The notes: a model not told the origin generated them from the letters alone. Positions 8,175-16,756 are shown, counted from the first letter of the stretch. The stretch is 44,830 bases of DNA from a bacterium (GCA_023512255.1 JAILZY010000022.1:1-44830); one strand, 5' to 3'. Made by a program: numbers and translations.

Positions 8175-8194
8175 ATTCCCGCTGACGCGGGAAT
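8175..8194. repeat. Short palindrome ATTCCCGC-TGAC-GCGGGAAT
   Basis: An 8-bp perfect stem encloses a 4-base loop. With the neighbouring ATTCCCGCGAAAG near 8133-8146 it resembles the common 'attcccgcg...cgggaat' intergenic repeat family of many bacterial genomes. Confidence 0.7.
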
Positions 8195-8357
8195 GACATG
8201 AAATGACTGCACTTAGAAGGCACATACAAAACCGGAAGATAAAATGTGTCCGGTAGTAAAAAGCGCGTTTCACAAGGTAGGGGTGGGTTTTAAACCTACT
8301 CCTGCGTGTAGGGGCGGACCCAAAGTCCCCCCTACAATTGATTGGGCAATTGATTGG

Positions 8358-8397
8358 GTAATTGGATCTGCTCTCGCATTTAGCGAAAGAACCATTA
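8358..8397 (+). repeat. Dispersed intergenic repeat, copy 2 (TAGCGAAAGAACCATTA)
   Basis: Related to 6351-6404; the terminal 22 bases are the same apart from one base. It ends 11 bases before the start chosen for the nucleotidyltransferase gene, so it could carry its promoter or leader. Confidence 0.65.
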
Positions 8398-8408
8398 TAA
8401 CTGAGGCA

Positions 8409-9689
8409 ATGATGATTGAAAAAAATGGCTATGAAATGTTCAAAAGTAGTGCGGGTGAAATATTAATCTGCTGTCTTGGTCTTGGGAGCATGAAGCCCTC
8501 AGAAGAGAATCTCAGGAAACTGTCACCCTCTGCTTGGGAGAGAATAATACGGCAGGCTATCCGCTACAGCGTCGCTCCGCTTCTCTATCACCGGCTGAAG
8601 GTATCTGGTCTTGAAGCACTCATTCCCCGCGACGCTGCCCGGAAGCTGCGAGATAGCTACCTCGCCAATGCCATAAAGAACCTGCACCTGTATCAAGAGT
8701 TATCAACCATTATCCAAACCTTCCATGAGCGAGGTCTTGCGGCTATTGTCTTGAAAGGTGCGCATCTGGCTAAGATTGTTTACGGCAATAGTGCCCTTAG
8801 GTATATGTGTGATCTAGACCTGCTGGTGAGGAAAGAAGAGCTTCCCCTAGCCATAAGCTCTCTATCAGACAAAGGCTATCATCCTATCAAGCCCTTTGAT
8901 ATTGAAGAGGTTTGCACTCAAAAGCATCATCTTCCTACCTTTATCAAAAAAGATCAGCTAGTCTATCAGATCGAGCTCCACTGGCATATTGAGCCCCCCA
9001 CCGATCCCTTTACCGTTAATCTTGAGGGGCTGTGGCAGAGAGCCCAGAAAGCCACGATCAACAACCTTCCCATCCTGGTCTTATCCCCTGAAGACCTGAT
9101 CCTGCATCTGTGCATGCACACTGTCCACCATATCCTCGATCTAGGATTGAGGCCCCTGTGTGATCTGTCCGAAACTATCCGACACTACCAGGCTGAAATT
9201 GACTGGAAATCCCTGCAGCTTCGCTCAAGGGAATGGAAGGCGGATAAACCCCTCTATCTTATGCTCTCCCTCCTTGTAGAGTTCGCCGGCCAGGCCGCTC
9301 CGCAGGGTGTTCTCGACATCCTCAAAGCAAATACCATTGAGCCGCATCATTTTGTGACCAAACTGAAAAATCATATCATGATGAAAATGAGTGACTCTGT
9401 GGCCTTGACGACAGATATAGCCAGGTTTTGGAAACCTAAAAAGCCGACCGACAGGATAGCCCTATTTTGGCAAAAAGCCTTTCCTCCCCGTGCGTACCTA
9501 GCCAAAATATATCGGATTAGGAAAGAATCAGCTCTGGTTTATCTCTTCTATCCAGTGCATATTATCGACCTAATCATTCGCTACGGATACACCCTGTGGC
9601 GGCTATTTCGCCATGATGCCGAACTGGTGCCCTTGGCCGAGCTTGAGAGCAGCCAGCTTGATCTCAGGGACTGGCTCCTATCGCCCTGA
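8409..9689 (+). CDS. PF14907-type nucleotidyltransferase family protein
   Basis: The motif VLKGAHLAKIVYGNSALRYM followed by CDLDLLV and a GYHPI segment is the signature of the 'uncharacterised nucleotidyltransferase' family, with DLD supplying the metal-binding acidic residues. The frame is open from 8244, but its first 55 codons are built from intergenic repeats. I therefore place the start at the ATG at 8409 (next ATG 8412) after CTGAGGCA, giving 426 residues. Family members are often found near polysaccharide or peptide-modification genes; here the neighbours give no such hint. The substrate is unknown. Confidence 0.75.
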   Translation: MMIEKNGYEMFKSSAGEILICCLGLGSMKPSEENLRKLSPSAWERIIRQAIRYSVAPLLYHRLKVSGLEALIPRDAARKLRDSYLANAIKNLHLYQELSTIIQTFHERGLAAIVLKGAHLAKIVYGNSALRYMCDLDLLVRKEELPLAISSLSDKGYHPIKPFDIEEVCTQKHHLPTFIKKDQLVYQIELHWHIEPPTDPFTVNLEGLWQRAQKATINNLPILVLSPEDLILHLCMHTVHHILDLGLRPLCDLSETIRHYQAEIDWKSLQLRSREWKADKPLYLMLSLLVEFAGQAAPQGVLDILKANTIEPHHFVTKLKNHIMMKMSDSVALTTDIARFWKPKKPTDRIALFWQKAFPPRAYLAKIYRIRKESALVYLFYPVHIIDLIIRYGYTLWRLFRHDAELVPLAELESSQLDLRDWLLSP

Positions 9690-9756
9690 AGGCGGCTATC
9701 GTCTTCTTTGCCCTGAGCTAACAAGAAAAGCTAGTCTGATTAGATAAGTCAATTTT

Positions 9757-9779
9757 GCCTTCACCCAATGGGTGAAGGC
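9757..9779. terminator. Bidirectional-type terminator hairpin
   Basis: GCCTTCACCC (9757-9766) and GGGTGAAGGC (9770-9779) form a perfect 10-bp stem with a 3-base loop. TTTT precedes it and GATTTT follows, so both strands get a short U run. It sits between the convergent nucleotidyltransferase and permease genes. Confidence 0.8.
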
Positions 9780-9865
9780 GATTTTGGCTTATCCGCTTAT
9801 TTTGCTTATACGCTTGAAGACTATGACCAATCAAAAGGTATTCAAAGTATTCACAAATTCAGGGC

Positions 9866-9904
9866 CAGCCCTCACGCTTGATAGATCAGCCCTCAGGCTT
9901 GATA
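9866..9904. repeat. 18-bp duplication at the 3' end of the permease gene
   Basis: CAGCCCTCACGCTTGATA (9866-9883) and CAGCCCTCAGGCTTGATA (9887-9904) differ by one base. The second copy contains the final codons and stop of the permease gene; the first looks like a duplication of that tail. Confidence 0.85.
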
Positions 9905-10825
9905 ATCGAAGCGAATCCTAGGGTCAATGAAAGTGTAGGCTAGATCCGTGAGAAGATTCACCAGCACATAGCTCATGGCCACTACCAGAACACACCCTTG
10001 AACCAAGGGATAGTCCCGCGTGTAGATAGCCTGAATAGTCAGCCTGCCAAGACCTGGCCAGGCAAAGATCATCTCAGTGATGATCGATCCGGTCAGCAGG
10101 GCGCCAATTTGCAGCCCAACAATGCTGATCACAGGAATAAGGGCATTTTTCAGGGCATGCTTTAAAATGACCTGCCAATAAGGCAGCCCCTTGGCCCTGG
10201 CCGCAACCACATACTCCTCCTCAAGAACGTCCAGCAGACTTGAGCGGACCATCCGGGTTAGAATGGCAGACATAGAGACCCCAAGGGTTATAGCTGGAAG
10301 GAGAAGATGTCGTATCCCGCCCCGACCACAGATTGGCAACCAGCCAAGTTTCAGCGAAAAAAGGATAATGAGCAAAGGGCCAAGCCAGAAATTGGGCATA
10401 GAAACCCCAATCAGAGAAAAAACCAGCGATGCCTGATCAAAAAGGGAGTGGTGCTTCAGAGCGCAAGTTATACCCAAGGGGAGAGAGATCAGCAGAGCAG
10501 AGAAAATGGCCGCCAGCATAAGCTCTAGGGTGGCCGGATATTTTTTCAGGATCAGAGACAAAACCGGCTGCTGGGAGTGAAGAGACCTGCCTAGATCTGC
10601 CCGAGCCACTCTGCTAAGAAAATCAATATACTGCTGGACAACAGGCTTATCGAGACCAAGTTCTCGACGAAGCACCTCCTTGTCCACGGCTTGAGCGCTT
10701 TCCCCCAGCATCAGATCCACTGGATCACCTGGAATGCAGTGAATGAGGAAAAAAACCAGGGTAACCACTCCGAGAACCGTAGGCAGCAGCCAAAGGAGTC
10801 TCTTTACCAAGTAATTGAAAAACAT
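9893..10825 (-). CDS. DppB/OppB-type ABC transporter permease
   Basis: The 310-residue product has the standard length and motifs of the DppB/OppB peptide/nickel transporter permease. An N-terminal membrane segment (LLWLLPTVLGVVTLVFFLI) is followed by HCIPGDPVDLMLG, the periplasmic ELGLDKPVVQQY, and the cytoplasmic ATPase-contact loop EEEYVVAARAKGL. FAWPGLGRLTIQAIYTRDYP and the DPRIRFD C-terminus are also family hallmarks. Six membrane segments are expected. The partner permease (DppC), ATPases and binding protein are absent from the window: the gene is flanked by a convergent gene and a divergent hyp operon, so it is an orphan here. Peptide or nickel import is likely from family; the substrate is not determinable. 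Confidence 0.88.
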   Translation of the reverse strand: MFFNYLVKRLLWLLPTVLGVVTLVFFLIHCIPGDPVDLMLGESAQAVDKEVLRRELGLDKPVVQQYIDFLSRVARADLGRSLHSQQPVLSLILKKYPATLELMLAAIFSALLISLPLGITCALKHHSLFDQASLVFSLIGVSMPNFWLGPLLIILFSLKLGWLPICGRGGIRHLLLPAITLGVSMSAILTRMVRSSLLDVLEEEYVVAARAKGLPYWQVILKHALKNALIPVISIVGLQIGALLTGSIITEMIFAWPGLGRLTIQAIYTRDYPLVQGCVLVVAMSYVLVNLLTDLAYTFIDPRIRFDYQA

Positions 10826-10861
10826 GGATTATAAGCTTCTTGGGTTGACTGAAATTATGGC

Positions 10862-10889
10862 TTGACTTAAGAAGGTATCTTATTATAAT
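10862..10889 (+). promoter_or_regulatory. Sigma70-like promoter for hypCDE
   Basis: TTGACT (10862-10867) and a perfect TATAAT (10884-10889) are separated by 16 bases. Transcription would begin near 10896, leaving a leader of about 138 bases before hypC. The leader contains a small hairpin (CAGGGA...TCCCTG, 10966-10985) and the hypC ribosome binding site GAGGAG. I do not recognise a known riboswitch in it. Confidence 0.7.
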
Positions 10890-11033
10890 CTAAAAACAAT
10901 TGCAAGAAAAAGCGCAAATTATACCCGCTGAATTTATTCAAAAACCCGGAGGAAAGAACCTGTATCAGGGAAAGTGCCATCCCTGTGAGCAAGGATTTCC
11001 AAAAACCATAAGGGGGAGAGGAGTTAAGATACG

Positions 11034-11264
11034 ATGTGTATCGCCGTGCCATGCCAGATTGTAGCCATTCATGATTCAACAGCCATTGTTGAAGTCGGCG
11101 GTGTTCGCAAAGAGGCCTGGCTGGATTTGTTGACCGAGGCGAAGGTTGGAGATTATGTCATTGTCCATGCTGGCTACGCTATTCAAAAGGTCGATGCAGA
11201 AAATGCAGAGCAAACCCTTCGTCTGCTGAGGGAAATGCTTGAGCGTGAGGGGGATAATCAATGA
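11034..11264 (+). CDS. hypC: Hydrogenase maturation chaperone HypC
   Basis: The 76-residue product begins MCIAVPCQIV, the HypC/HupF signature in which Cys2 is essential for carrying the Fe(CN)2CO precursor. VGDYVIVHAGYAIQKVD is the conserved second half. HypC works with HypD in building the cyanide and CO ligands of the NiFe-hydrogenase active site and chaperones the large subunit. A GAGGAG lies upstream of the ATG, and the stop overlaps the hypD start by 4 bases (ATGA), indicating coupled translation. No hydrogenase structural gene lies in the window. Confidence 0.95.
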   Translation: MCIAVPCQIVAIHDSTAIVEVGGVRKEAWLDLLTEAKVGDYVIVHAGYAIQKVDAENAEQTLRLLREMLEREGDNQ

Positions 11265-12352
11265 AATACCTCGATGAGTATCGCGACCCGGCTATGGCTC
11301 ATGATCTGATCGAAAGAATCAAGGACCTAAGCGCCAGCATTAATCGGAAGACAAGGTTTATGGAGGTCTGCGGCAGTCATACCGTAGCCATTTATAAAGC
11401 TGGAATTAAAAGCCTGTTCCCTAATCTCGATCTTATTTCTGGACCAGGCTGTCCGGTCTGTGTAACCAGCAGCAGGGATATCGATCAGATTATCCGGCTG
11501 GCCGAGCTGCCAGGGATCATTGTCGCCACCTTCGGCGACATGATCCGAGTGCCAGGGACAACCTCCAGCCTACAAGATGAAATCTCCCGAGGAGCTAAAG
11601 TCAGTGTGGTCTACTCTCCTCTCGATGCCCTGGAAATTGCCCGGGAAAACCAGGCCAAGAAAGTGGTCTTTCTGGCCGTAGGGTTTGAAACTACAGCCCC
11701 GACCATCGCGGCCACGATTTTGCAGGCAGAGCGGGAAGGGGTTAGGAATTTCTCCATTCTCTCTTATCACAAGTTAATTCCTCCAGCTATGAAAGCGCTC
11801 CTGGCCGAAGATGAAGTGCGGATTGATGGTTTCCTCTGTCCTGGCCATGTGAGTGCCATTATCGGCTCAACTCCATATGAGTTCATCCCCAAAGAGTATC
11901 ATATTCCAGCAGTGATAGCCGGCTTTGAACCCTTGGATATTCTCCAGGCGCTCTTCATGCTGCTGATGCAGATCAAAGAAAACCGTCCGGCGGTTGAGAT
12001 TCAGTATTCGCGGGTCGTGAGGCCTGAGGGGAATCCAGGGGCGATGAAAAAACTTTGGCAGGTTTTTCAACCCGCTGATGCCACCTGGCGTGGTCTTGGG
12101 GTGATTCCTGAAAGTGGATTGGTGCTTCGGCAAGAGTTTGCACACTATGATGCCAGCCTTCAGTTTGATCTGTCAGTTGAGGAAAGGGCAGATCCTCCTG
12201 GCTGCCAATGCGGCCAAGTTCTAAAGGGATTGCAGAGGCCGACAGATTGCCCCTTGTTTGGTCGGGTTTGCAATCCGCAGCAGCCGATCGGCCCCTGCAT
12301 GGTTTCTAGCGAAGGAAGCTGTGCCGCGGCATATAAATATGGAAGGAGCTAG
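11261..12352 (+). CDS. hypD: Hydrogenase maturation factor HypD
   Basis: The 363-residue product has the HypD hallmarks: FMEVCGSHTVAIYKAGI, SGPGCPVCVTSS, ATFGDMIRVPGT, FLAVGFETTAPTIA and GFLCPGHVS. The C-terminal cysteine set around PPGCQCGQVLKG, TDCPLFGRVCNP and GPCMVSSEGSCAAAY binds a [4Fe-4S] cluster. HypD is the scaffold on which HypC and HypE assemble the Fe(CN)2CO unit. Length and motifs are normal and the gene appears intact. Confidence 0.96.
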   Translation: MKYLDEYRDPAMAHDLIERIKDLSASINRKTRFMEVCGSHTVAIYKAGIKSLFPNLDLISGPGCPVCVTSSRDIDQIIRLAELPGIIVATFGDMIRVPGTTSSLQDEISRGAKVSVVYSPLDALEIARENQAKKVVFLAVGFETTAPTIAATILQAEREGVRNFSILSYHKLIPPAMKALLAEDEVRIDGFLCPGHVSAIIGSTPYEFIPKEYHIPAVIAGFEPLDILQALFMLLMQIKENRPAVEIQYSRVVRPEGNPGAMKKLWQVFQPADATWRGLGVIPESGLVLRQEFAHYDASLQFDLSVEERADPPGCQCGQVLKGLQRPTDCPLFGRVCNPQQPIGPCMVSSEGSCAAAYKYGRS

Positions 12353-12394
12353 ACTTATGAATGCTTCTTTTAACTGGTCAAAAAGGTGATCCCT

Positions 12395-13414
12395 ATGGAA
12401 GAAAAAAGAATTTTGCTAGCCCACGGAAGTGGCGGGCGGATGAGCCGAGAGCTGATCGAGCGCTATCTGGTCAGACAATTTGAGAATCCGATGTTGAGTC
12501 TTCTGAATGATCAGGCTGTTTTCCCAGCTCCTGCCCAGCGTCTAGCCTTTACCACGGATTCTTATGTTATCGATCCGATCTTCTTTCCAGGAGGGGATAT
12601 TGGCAGACTGGCGGTTTGTGGGACAGTGAACGATCTGGCTATGTCAGGGGCGGTGCCTCTATATCTTAGCTGCTCACTGATTATCGAGGAGGGATTTTTG
12701 TTCTCCGACCTGGAGCGGATCCTCTGCTCAATGAAAGAGGCCTGCGAAGAGGCAAAAGTGCAGGTTGTTACCGGCGATACCAAGGTGGTAAACCGCGGCG
12801 GCTTAGATAAAATTTTCATCAATACCTCCGGCGTAGGAGCCCTTGCTGATGACAACCTAATGATCTGCGGCCACAGGGCACAGGTAGGGGATAAGATATT
12901 GGTGAGCGGCTTTTTAGGAGATCATGAAATCGCTGTCCTTTCGCAACGAAAAAATCTGGAATTTATTACCGAGATCCGAAGCGATTCAGCCCCCTTGAAT
13001 CTGGTGGTTGAACCCATCATCCAGCAGGGGCTTGGCCAATCTCTCCATGCCATGAGAGACCCAACCCGAGGGGGGCTGGCCACGGTCCTGAACGAGATTG
13101 CCAGCCAATCAGGGGTAGGTCTAGTAATTGAAGAAGCCCTTATCCCTATCAGGGACGAGGTCAAGGGAGCCTGCGAGATCATGGGATTTGATCCCTTGTA
13201 TCTGGCCAATGAGGGTAAGCTGGTAGCCTTTGTGGAGGGGAAAAAGGCGCATGAGGTACTCTCGGTGATGAGGGACACCAAATATGGGCAGGATGCTCAA
13301 ATTATCGGTGAGGTTGTGGCCGAGCCCAAGGGAGTGGTATATCTTCGCACCTCCATTGGGGGAACTAGAATTTTGGATATGCTGGCCACAGAGCAGCTGC
13401 CTCGAATCTGCTGA
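12395..13414 (+). CDS. hypE: Hydrogenase maturation protein HypE
   Basis: The 339-residue PurM-like ATPase dehydrates the carbamoyl group on its C-terminal Cys to a thiocyanate that becomes the CN ligand. The N-terminus has LLAHGSGGRMSRELIE, the middle has DPTRGGLATVLNEIA, and the protein ends in the essential PRIC motif. I choose the ATG at 12395 because AGGTGA lies six bases upstream; the frame is also open from a GTG at 12386. A ten-codon mini-ORF (MNASFNWSKR, 12358-12390) sits between hypD and hypE, its stop overlapping this ribosome binding site. HypA, HypB and HypF are not in the window. Confidence 0.95.
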   Translation: MEEKRILLAHGSGGRMSRELIERYLVRQFENPMLSLLNDQAVFPAPAQRLAFTTDSYVIDPIFFPGGDIGRLAVCGTVNDLAMSGAVPLYLSCSLIIEEGFLFSDLERILCSMKEACEEAKVQVVTGDTKVVNRGGLDKIFINTSGVGALADDNLMICGHRAQVGDKILVSGFLGDHEIAVLSQRKNLEFITEIRSDSAPLNLVVEPIIQQGLGQSLHAMRDPTRGGLATVLNEIASQSGVGLVIEEALIPIRDEVKGACEIMGFDPLYLANEGKLVAFVEGKKAHEVLSVMRDTKYGQDAQIIGEVVAEPKGVVYLRTSIGGTRILDMLATEQLPRIC

Positions 13415-13506
13415 CTTGCGGCTTGCTGATAGTGCCAGGGGAAATCGCCCTCTTTCGAGGATGAGGTTTCCCTTTTTCGAAGATATTGATTTTTTGAGGT
13501 AATTTA

Positions 13507-14844
13507 GTGGTGAAAGCTTATGTAAAGACATTCGGCTGCCAGATGAATGAGCATGATTCTGAGCGGATGCGCGGCCTGCTTCACAAGGTGGGATATACCC
13601 TGACCCCTGATGAAGCGGAGGCTGACTTCATTCTGATCAATACCTGTAGTATCCGGGAAAAAGCGGAGCAGAAAGCCTTCAGTCACCTCGGGCGGCTGAA
13701 ATTGCGGAAAGCTAAAAAGCCTGGTCTTAGGATCGGCGTCTGCGGCTGTATTGCCCAAAGGGAAGGCGAGCGCATCATTCGCCGGGCTCCTCATGTAGAC
13801 CTGGTATTTGGTACTAAAAACATTCATCGGCTTCCTCAGCTCATCGAAAAAATGATCAAAACCAAACGCCGGGTGATTGAGATTTATGATGATCGTGAGC
13901 GATGGCAGCAATTCGGTTGCGAAATTGAGCGGGATAATCCGATCAGAGCCTGGGTTACCATTATGCAGGGATGCAATAACTACTGTACCTATTGCGTTGT
14001 ACCCTATGTGCGGGGAAGCGAATGGAGCCGCCCTGCCCAGGAGATTCTGGCCGAAATTAGGGACTTGGCCGCCAATGGCTATAAGGAGGTAACTCTCCTT
14101 GGCCACAATGTCAATTCCTATGGACGGGGATTGGATCAAGAAATCAATTTTCCAGCTCTTCTTCGGGCTATTGACCAAATAGAGGGGATTGAGAGAATTC
14201 GCTTTACTACTTCCCATCCCAAGGACTTTTCCGAAGAGTTAGTGGAGGCAATAGCAGATTGTCCGAAGGTTTGTGAGCACATTCATTTGCCTTTTCAATC
14301 CGGGTCGGATAAAATTTTAAAGAGTATGAATCGAAACTATACCGCGGCAGAATATATTGATAAGGTGAATATGCTGCGGGCCAAGATTCCCCAGGCCGGC
14401 ATTACCAGTGATGTGATCGTTGGTTTTCCGACAGAAGAGGAAGCGGATTTTCAGCAGACTTTGCGCTTAATCGAAGAGGTTCAGTTCGAGGGGCTGTTTA
14501 CTTTTCTATACTCCAGACGGCCTCAGACTGCGGCTGGAAATTTTGCCCAGCAAGTACCGAATAGTATAAAGCAAAAGCGGTTTGAAATTCTCCTGGAAAT
14601 CCAAAACCGAATCAGCTCTGAACGGAACGAAAGCCTGGTGGGGACGCAGCAGGAGGTGCTAATTGAAGAGGGGAAAGCCTTGGATGGAGATGGAACTTCA
14701 GGAAGAGAATACCTTTTGCGGGGAAGAACACGGTTAAATAAAATTGTGGAATTTACCGGTCCTCCAGATCAGATCGGAAAGCTTCGGCAGGTTAAGATCA
14801 CCAAAGCAAATCGATTTAATCTGGAAGGAATAATGCTCCCATAA
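13507..14844 (+). CDS. miaB: tRNA-2-methylthio-N6-dimethylallyladenosine synthase MiaB
   Basis: The 445-residue product is a complete methylthiotransferase. N-terminal UPF0004 cysteines at C11, C47 and C81 hold the auxiliary cluster. The radical SAM motif GCNNYCTYC (C156, C160, C163) follows, then HLPFQSGSDKILKSMNRNY and a C-terminal TRAM domain (about 380-443). It adds a methylthio group at A37 of tRNAs reading UNN codons. VPYVRGSEWSRP and the NTCSIREKAEQK segment favour MiaB over MtaB or RimO. The start is GTG at 13507 after TTGAGGT, 92 bases after hypE. Confidence 0.95.
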   Translation: MVKAYVKTFGCQMNEHDSERMRGLLHKVGYTLTPDEAEADFILINTCSIREKAEQKAFSHLGRLKLRKAKKPGLRIGVCGCIAQREGERIIRRAPHVDLVFGTKNIHRLPQLIEKMIKTKRRVIEIYDDRERWQQFGCEIERDNPIRAWVTIMQGCNNYCTYCVVPYVRGSEWSRPAQEILAEIRDLAANGYKEVTLLGHNVNSYGRGLDQEINFPALLRAIDQIEGIERIRFTTSHPKDFSEELVEAIADCPKVCEHIHLPFQSGSDKILKSMNRNYTAAEYIDKVNMLRAKIPQAGITSDVIVGFPTEEEADFQQTLRLIEEVQFEGLFTFLYSRRPQTAAGNFAQQVPNSIKQKRFEILLEIQNRISSERNESLVGTQQEVLIEEGKALDGDGTSGREYLLRGRTRLNKIVEFTGPPDQIGKLRQVKITKANRFNLEGIMLP

Positions 14845-14994
14845 AGAGCTTGATTTATCTTGATCCACAGTGTTACTATATAACTATAAGCGGTATTAAT
14901 TATAATTGTTATCAACTGGGAAAAAAGAAAAGTTAAGACATTAAATTAGCAATTTATGATATTTATAAAATATCCTAGAGAGGAGGTCGATGGA

Positions 14995-15489
14995 ATGCTG
15001 CTCGTGGAGATGAAGGTTCGCGGAATAACCCTAGACCCAGTAACTAACATGCCGATTATTATTTTACGGGATCTTGAAAATAAGAAATCCCTGCCGATTT
15101 GGATTGGAATTTTCGAGGCTAATGCTATAGCCTCGGAAATGGAAAAATTGTCTCCCCCCCGTCCGATGACTCATGATCTGCTCAAAAACCTCATAGACGG
15201 GTTGAAATCAAAGGTCAAAAGGGTTATTGTAAACGATCTAAGGAACAATACTTTTTTTGCCACCATTGAGCTAGAGAGAAACGGCACTGGGGTAGCCATT
15301 GATTCTAGGCCCAGTGATGCCATTGCTCTTGCCTTGCGGGCCAATGCGCCGATACTTGTTTCGGAGGAGGTCATCAGAAAGGCGAAAACTATTGATATGA
15401 CTCAGGAAAAAGATTTGGATGATAAAGAAAAACTAAGAGAATGGCTGGATAACCTGAAACCGGAGGATTTCGGCAATTACGAGATGTGA
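14995..15489 (+). CDS. Bifunctional nuclease (DUF151) domain protein
   Basis: The chosen ATG at 14995 follows a strong AGGAGGT and gives 164 residues; the frame is also open from 14956, but that segment has no such signal. The product matches the BFN/DUF151 family: LPIWIGIFEANAIASEME, TFFATIEL, and DSRPSDAIALALRANAPI, which is the family signature. The domain is widespread in anaerobes and thermophiles, often as a stand-alone protein; nuclease activity was reported for plant members, and the bacterial role is unclear. The acidic C-terminus (QEKDLDDKEKLREWLDNLKP) is typical. Confidence 0.9.
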   Translation: MLLVEMKVRGITLDPVTNMPIIILRDLENKKSLPIWIGIFEANAIASEMEKLSPPRPMTHDLLKNLIDGLKSKVKRVIVNDLRNNTFFATIELERNGTGVAIDSRPSDAIALALRANAPILVSEEVIRKAKTIDMTQEKDLDDKEKLREWLDNLKPEDFGNYEM

Positions 15490-15543
15490 TCAAATCTCAT
15501 ATAATTTATGAGAATAAAATTATGGTCCAAAGATTAATAAAGG

Positions 15544-15981
15544 TTGTGCCTGTTGAAAGGGGGATCTAACCACTTTGGCCAAAAATGGGGTGCGTTTTGG
15601 GTTTACTGGTTTCCGGTGGTAGCTTATATCGGGCTGATTTTCTTTTTGTCTTCCCAATCCCATCTACCTATCTCCCCTCCTAACATCCCGTATGGGGATA
15701 AACTATGCCACGGCATAGAGTTTGCCATTTTGGGTTATCTGCTGATGCGGGCCTTTAGGCAAGGGAGCCGGATTTCCCAAAATACCTCACTGGCATTGGC
15801 TATACTGATTGCTCTCCTCTTTGGGTTGAGCGATGAGATCCATCAAAGTTTTGTCCCCTTCAGACAGTCGGATATATTTGATCTACTAGCCGATGGCCTG
15901 GGGGCTGCCGTCGGCGCCTGGGGGGGAGTTTGGATAAAAAACTGGTTCATCGCCCGCAGAGAAGGAAAGGACTGCACGTGA
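15544..15981 (+). CDS. VanZ-like membrane protein
   Basis: The 145-residue protein has three to four membrane segments (about 18-36, 57-72, 81-97, 112-132) and the VanZ-family signatures KLCHGIEFAILGYLL and LSDEIHQSFVPFRQSDIFDLLAD. VanZ-like proteins are small integral membrane proteins of uncertain role, one of which confers teicoplanin resistance. The start is TTG at 15544 or 15553; neither signal is strong. The stop codon overlaps the start of the HAD gene, so the pair is translationally coupled. Confidence 0.88.
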   Translation: MCLLKGGSNHFGQKWGAFWVYWFPVVAYIGLIFFLSSQSHLPISPPNIPYGDKLCHGIEFAILGYLLMRAFRQGSRISQNTSLALAILIALLFGLSDEIHQSFVPFRQSDIFDLLADGLGAAVGAWGGVWIKNWFIARREGKDCT

Positions 15982-16700
15982 GTCTGAAAGCGATATTTTT
16001 TGATGTTGATGACACCTTCTATTCTACGTCTGAATTTGCCAAAATGGCCCGCTTAAATAGTGTTTATGCCATGATTGAAGCAGGGCTTAAGATGAGCATC
16101 AGTGAGTGTATCGAGGAGCTTCGGGAGGTGATCGAGGAATTTGGCTCAAACTTTGGCCATCATTACGATCGTCTTCTGCTGAGGATCCCTAAAGAAAAAT
16201 ATGCTAATGTAAACCCGGCCATTATTGTGGCTGCCGGAGTGGTGGCCTACCATGAAACAAAATACAAAAATCTCAAACCCTATGAAGATGTCCCCGAGGT
16301 GTTGCGGATTCTGTCCACAACCGGTCTGATACTAGGAGTGATCACTGCTGGCCTGATGCACAAACAGGCAGAAAAATTGGTCCGCTTGAAGATTTTAAAA
16401 TACCTGACTCCAAATGCCATCTTTATCACCGATCAGATTGGGATCGGCAAACCTAATGTAAAACTTTACCGAAATGCCTACACGAGTTTGGGATTAAAAG
16501 CTGAGGAATGCATGTATGTCGGTGATAATCCGATTACCGATATCGATCCTCCCAAGTCCTTGGGCATGATCGCTGTGTTGAATCGGCGAAGCGGCAAGTA
16601 TCTTGAAGTAAAGGGAAAAACAGAGCCTGACTACCTTATTCATGATATGTGGGAATTGCTCGATGTGCTAAAAAAGGATTTTGGAATTAAAGTGGAGTGA
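15978..16700 (+). CDS. HAD-superfamily hydrolase
   Basis: The 240-residue product begins at a GTG whose GTGA overlaps the VanZ stop codon, with AAGGAAAGG upstream. HAD motif I is FFDVDDTFY (nucleophile and acid Asp pair), motif III is the GIGKPNVKLY lysine, and motif IV is YVGDNPITDID. The helical cap lies between about 15 and 100. This architecture fits subfamily IA phosphatases of the TIGR02253 or YjjG type. The substrate (a small phosphometabolite) is unknown. The frame opens 48 bases further upstream but that part overlaps VanZ. Confidence 0.88.
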   Translation: MSLKAIFFDVDDTFYSTSEFAKMARLNSVYAMIEAGLKMSISECIEELREVIEEFGSNFGHHYDRLLLRIPKEKYANVNPAIIVAAGVVAYHETKYKNLKPYEDVPEVLRILSTTGLILGVITAGLMHKQAEKLVRLKILKYLTPNAIFITDQIGIGKPNVKLYRNAYTSLGLKAEECMYVGDNPITDIDPPKSLGMIAVLNRRSGKYLEVKGKTEPDYLIHDMWELLDVLKKDFGIKVE

Positions 16701-16720
16701 TTGGAAGGAACCTTTTGAAA

Positions 16721-16756
16721 TTGGAAGGAACCCTTTTGAAAAAGGGTTCCTTCCAA
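16721..16756. terminator. Hairpin 1 of a triple terminator
   Basis: A perfect 16-bp stem (16721-16736 with 16741-16756) with a 4-base loop, just after the HAD gene stop. A partial copy of its left arm precedes it at 16701-16720. Confidence 0.8.

Larger units (their letters stand above)
7790..8408. other. Repeat-rich intergenic region between divergent genes
   Basis: About 620 bases without a supported gene. It holds a tandem 21-base duplication (7891-7932), a hairpin flanked by ATTCCCGC-type sequence (8130-8194), a GTAGGGG...CCCCCTAC inverted segment (about 8309-8335), a short tandem ATTGATTGGG unit (about 8336-8362) and a dispersed repeat at 8358-8397. An open frame extends through 8244-8408 in phase with the downstream gene, but it encodes repeat-derived sequence. 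Confidence 0.6.

Noticed and set aside
8244-8408. N-terminal 55-codon extension of the nucleotidyltransferase
   Set aside because: Encoded by intergenic repeat sequence; a better start with an SD-like GAGG lies at 8409.
10890-11033. Riboswitch in the hypC leader
   Set aside because: Only a six-base-pair hairpin is visible and no conserved core of a known nickel, cobalamin or molybdenum cofactor riboswitch could be matched.
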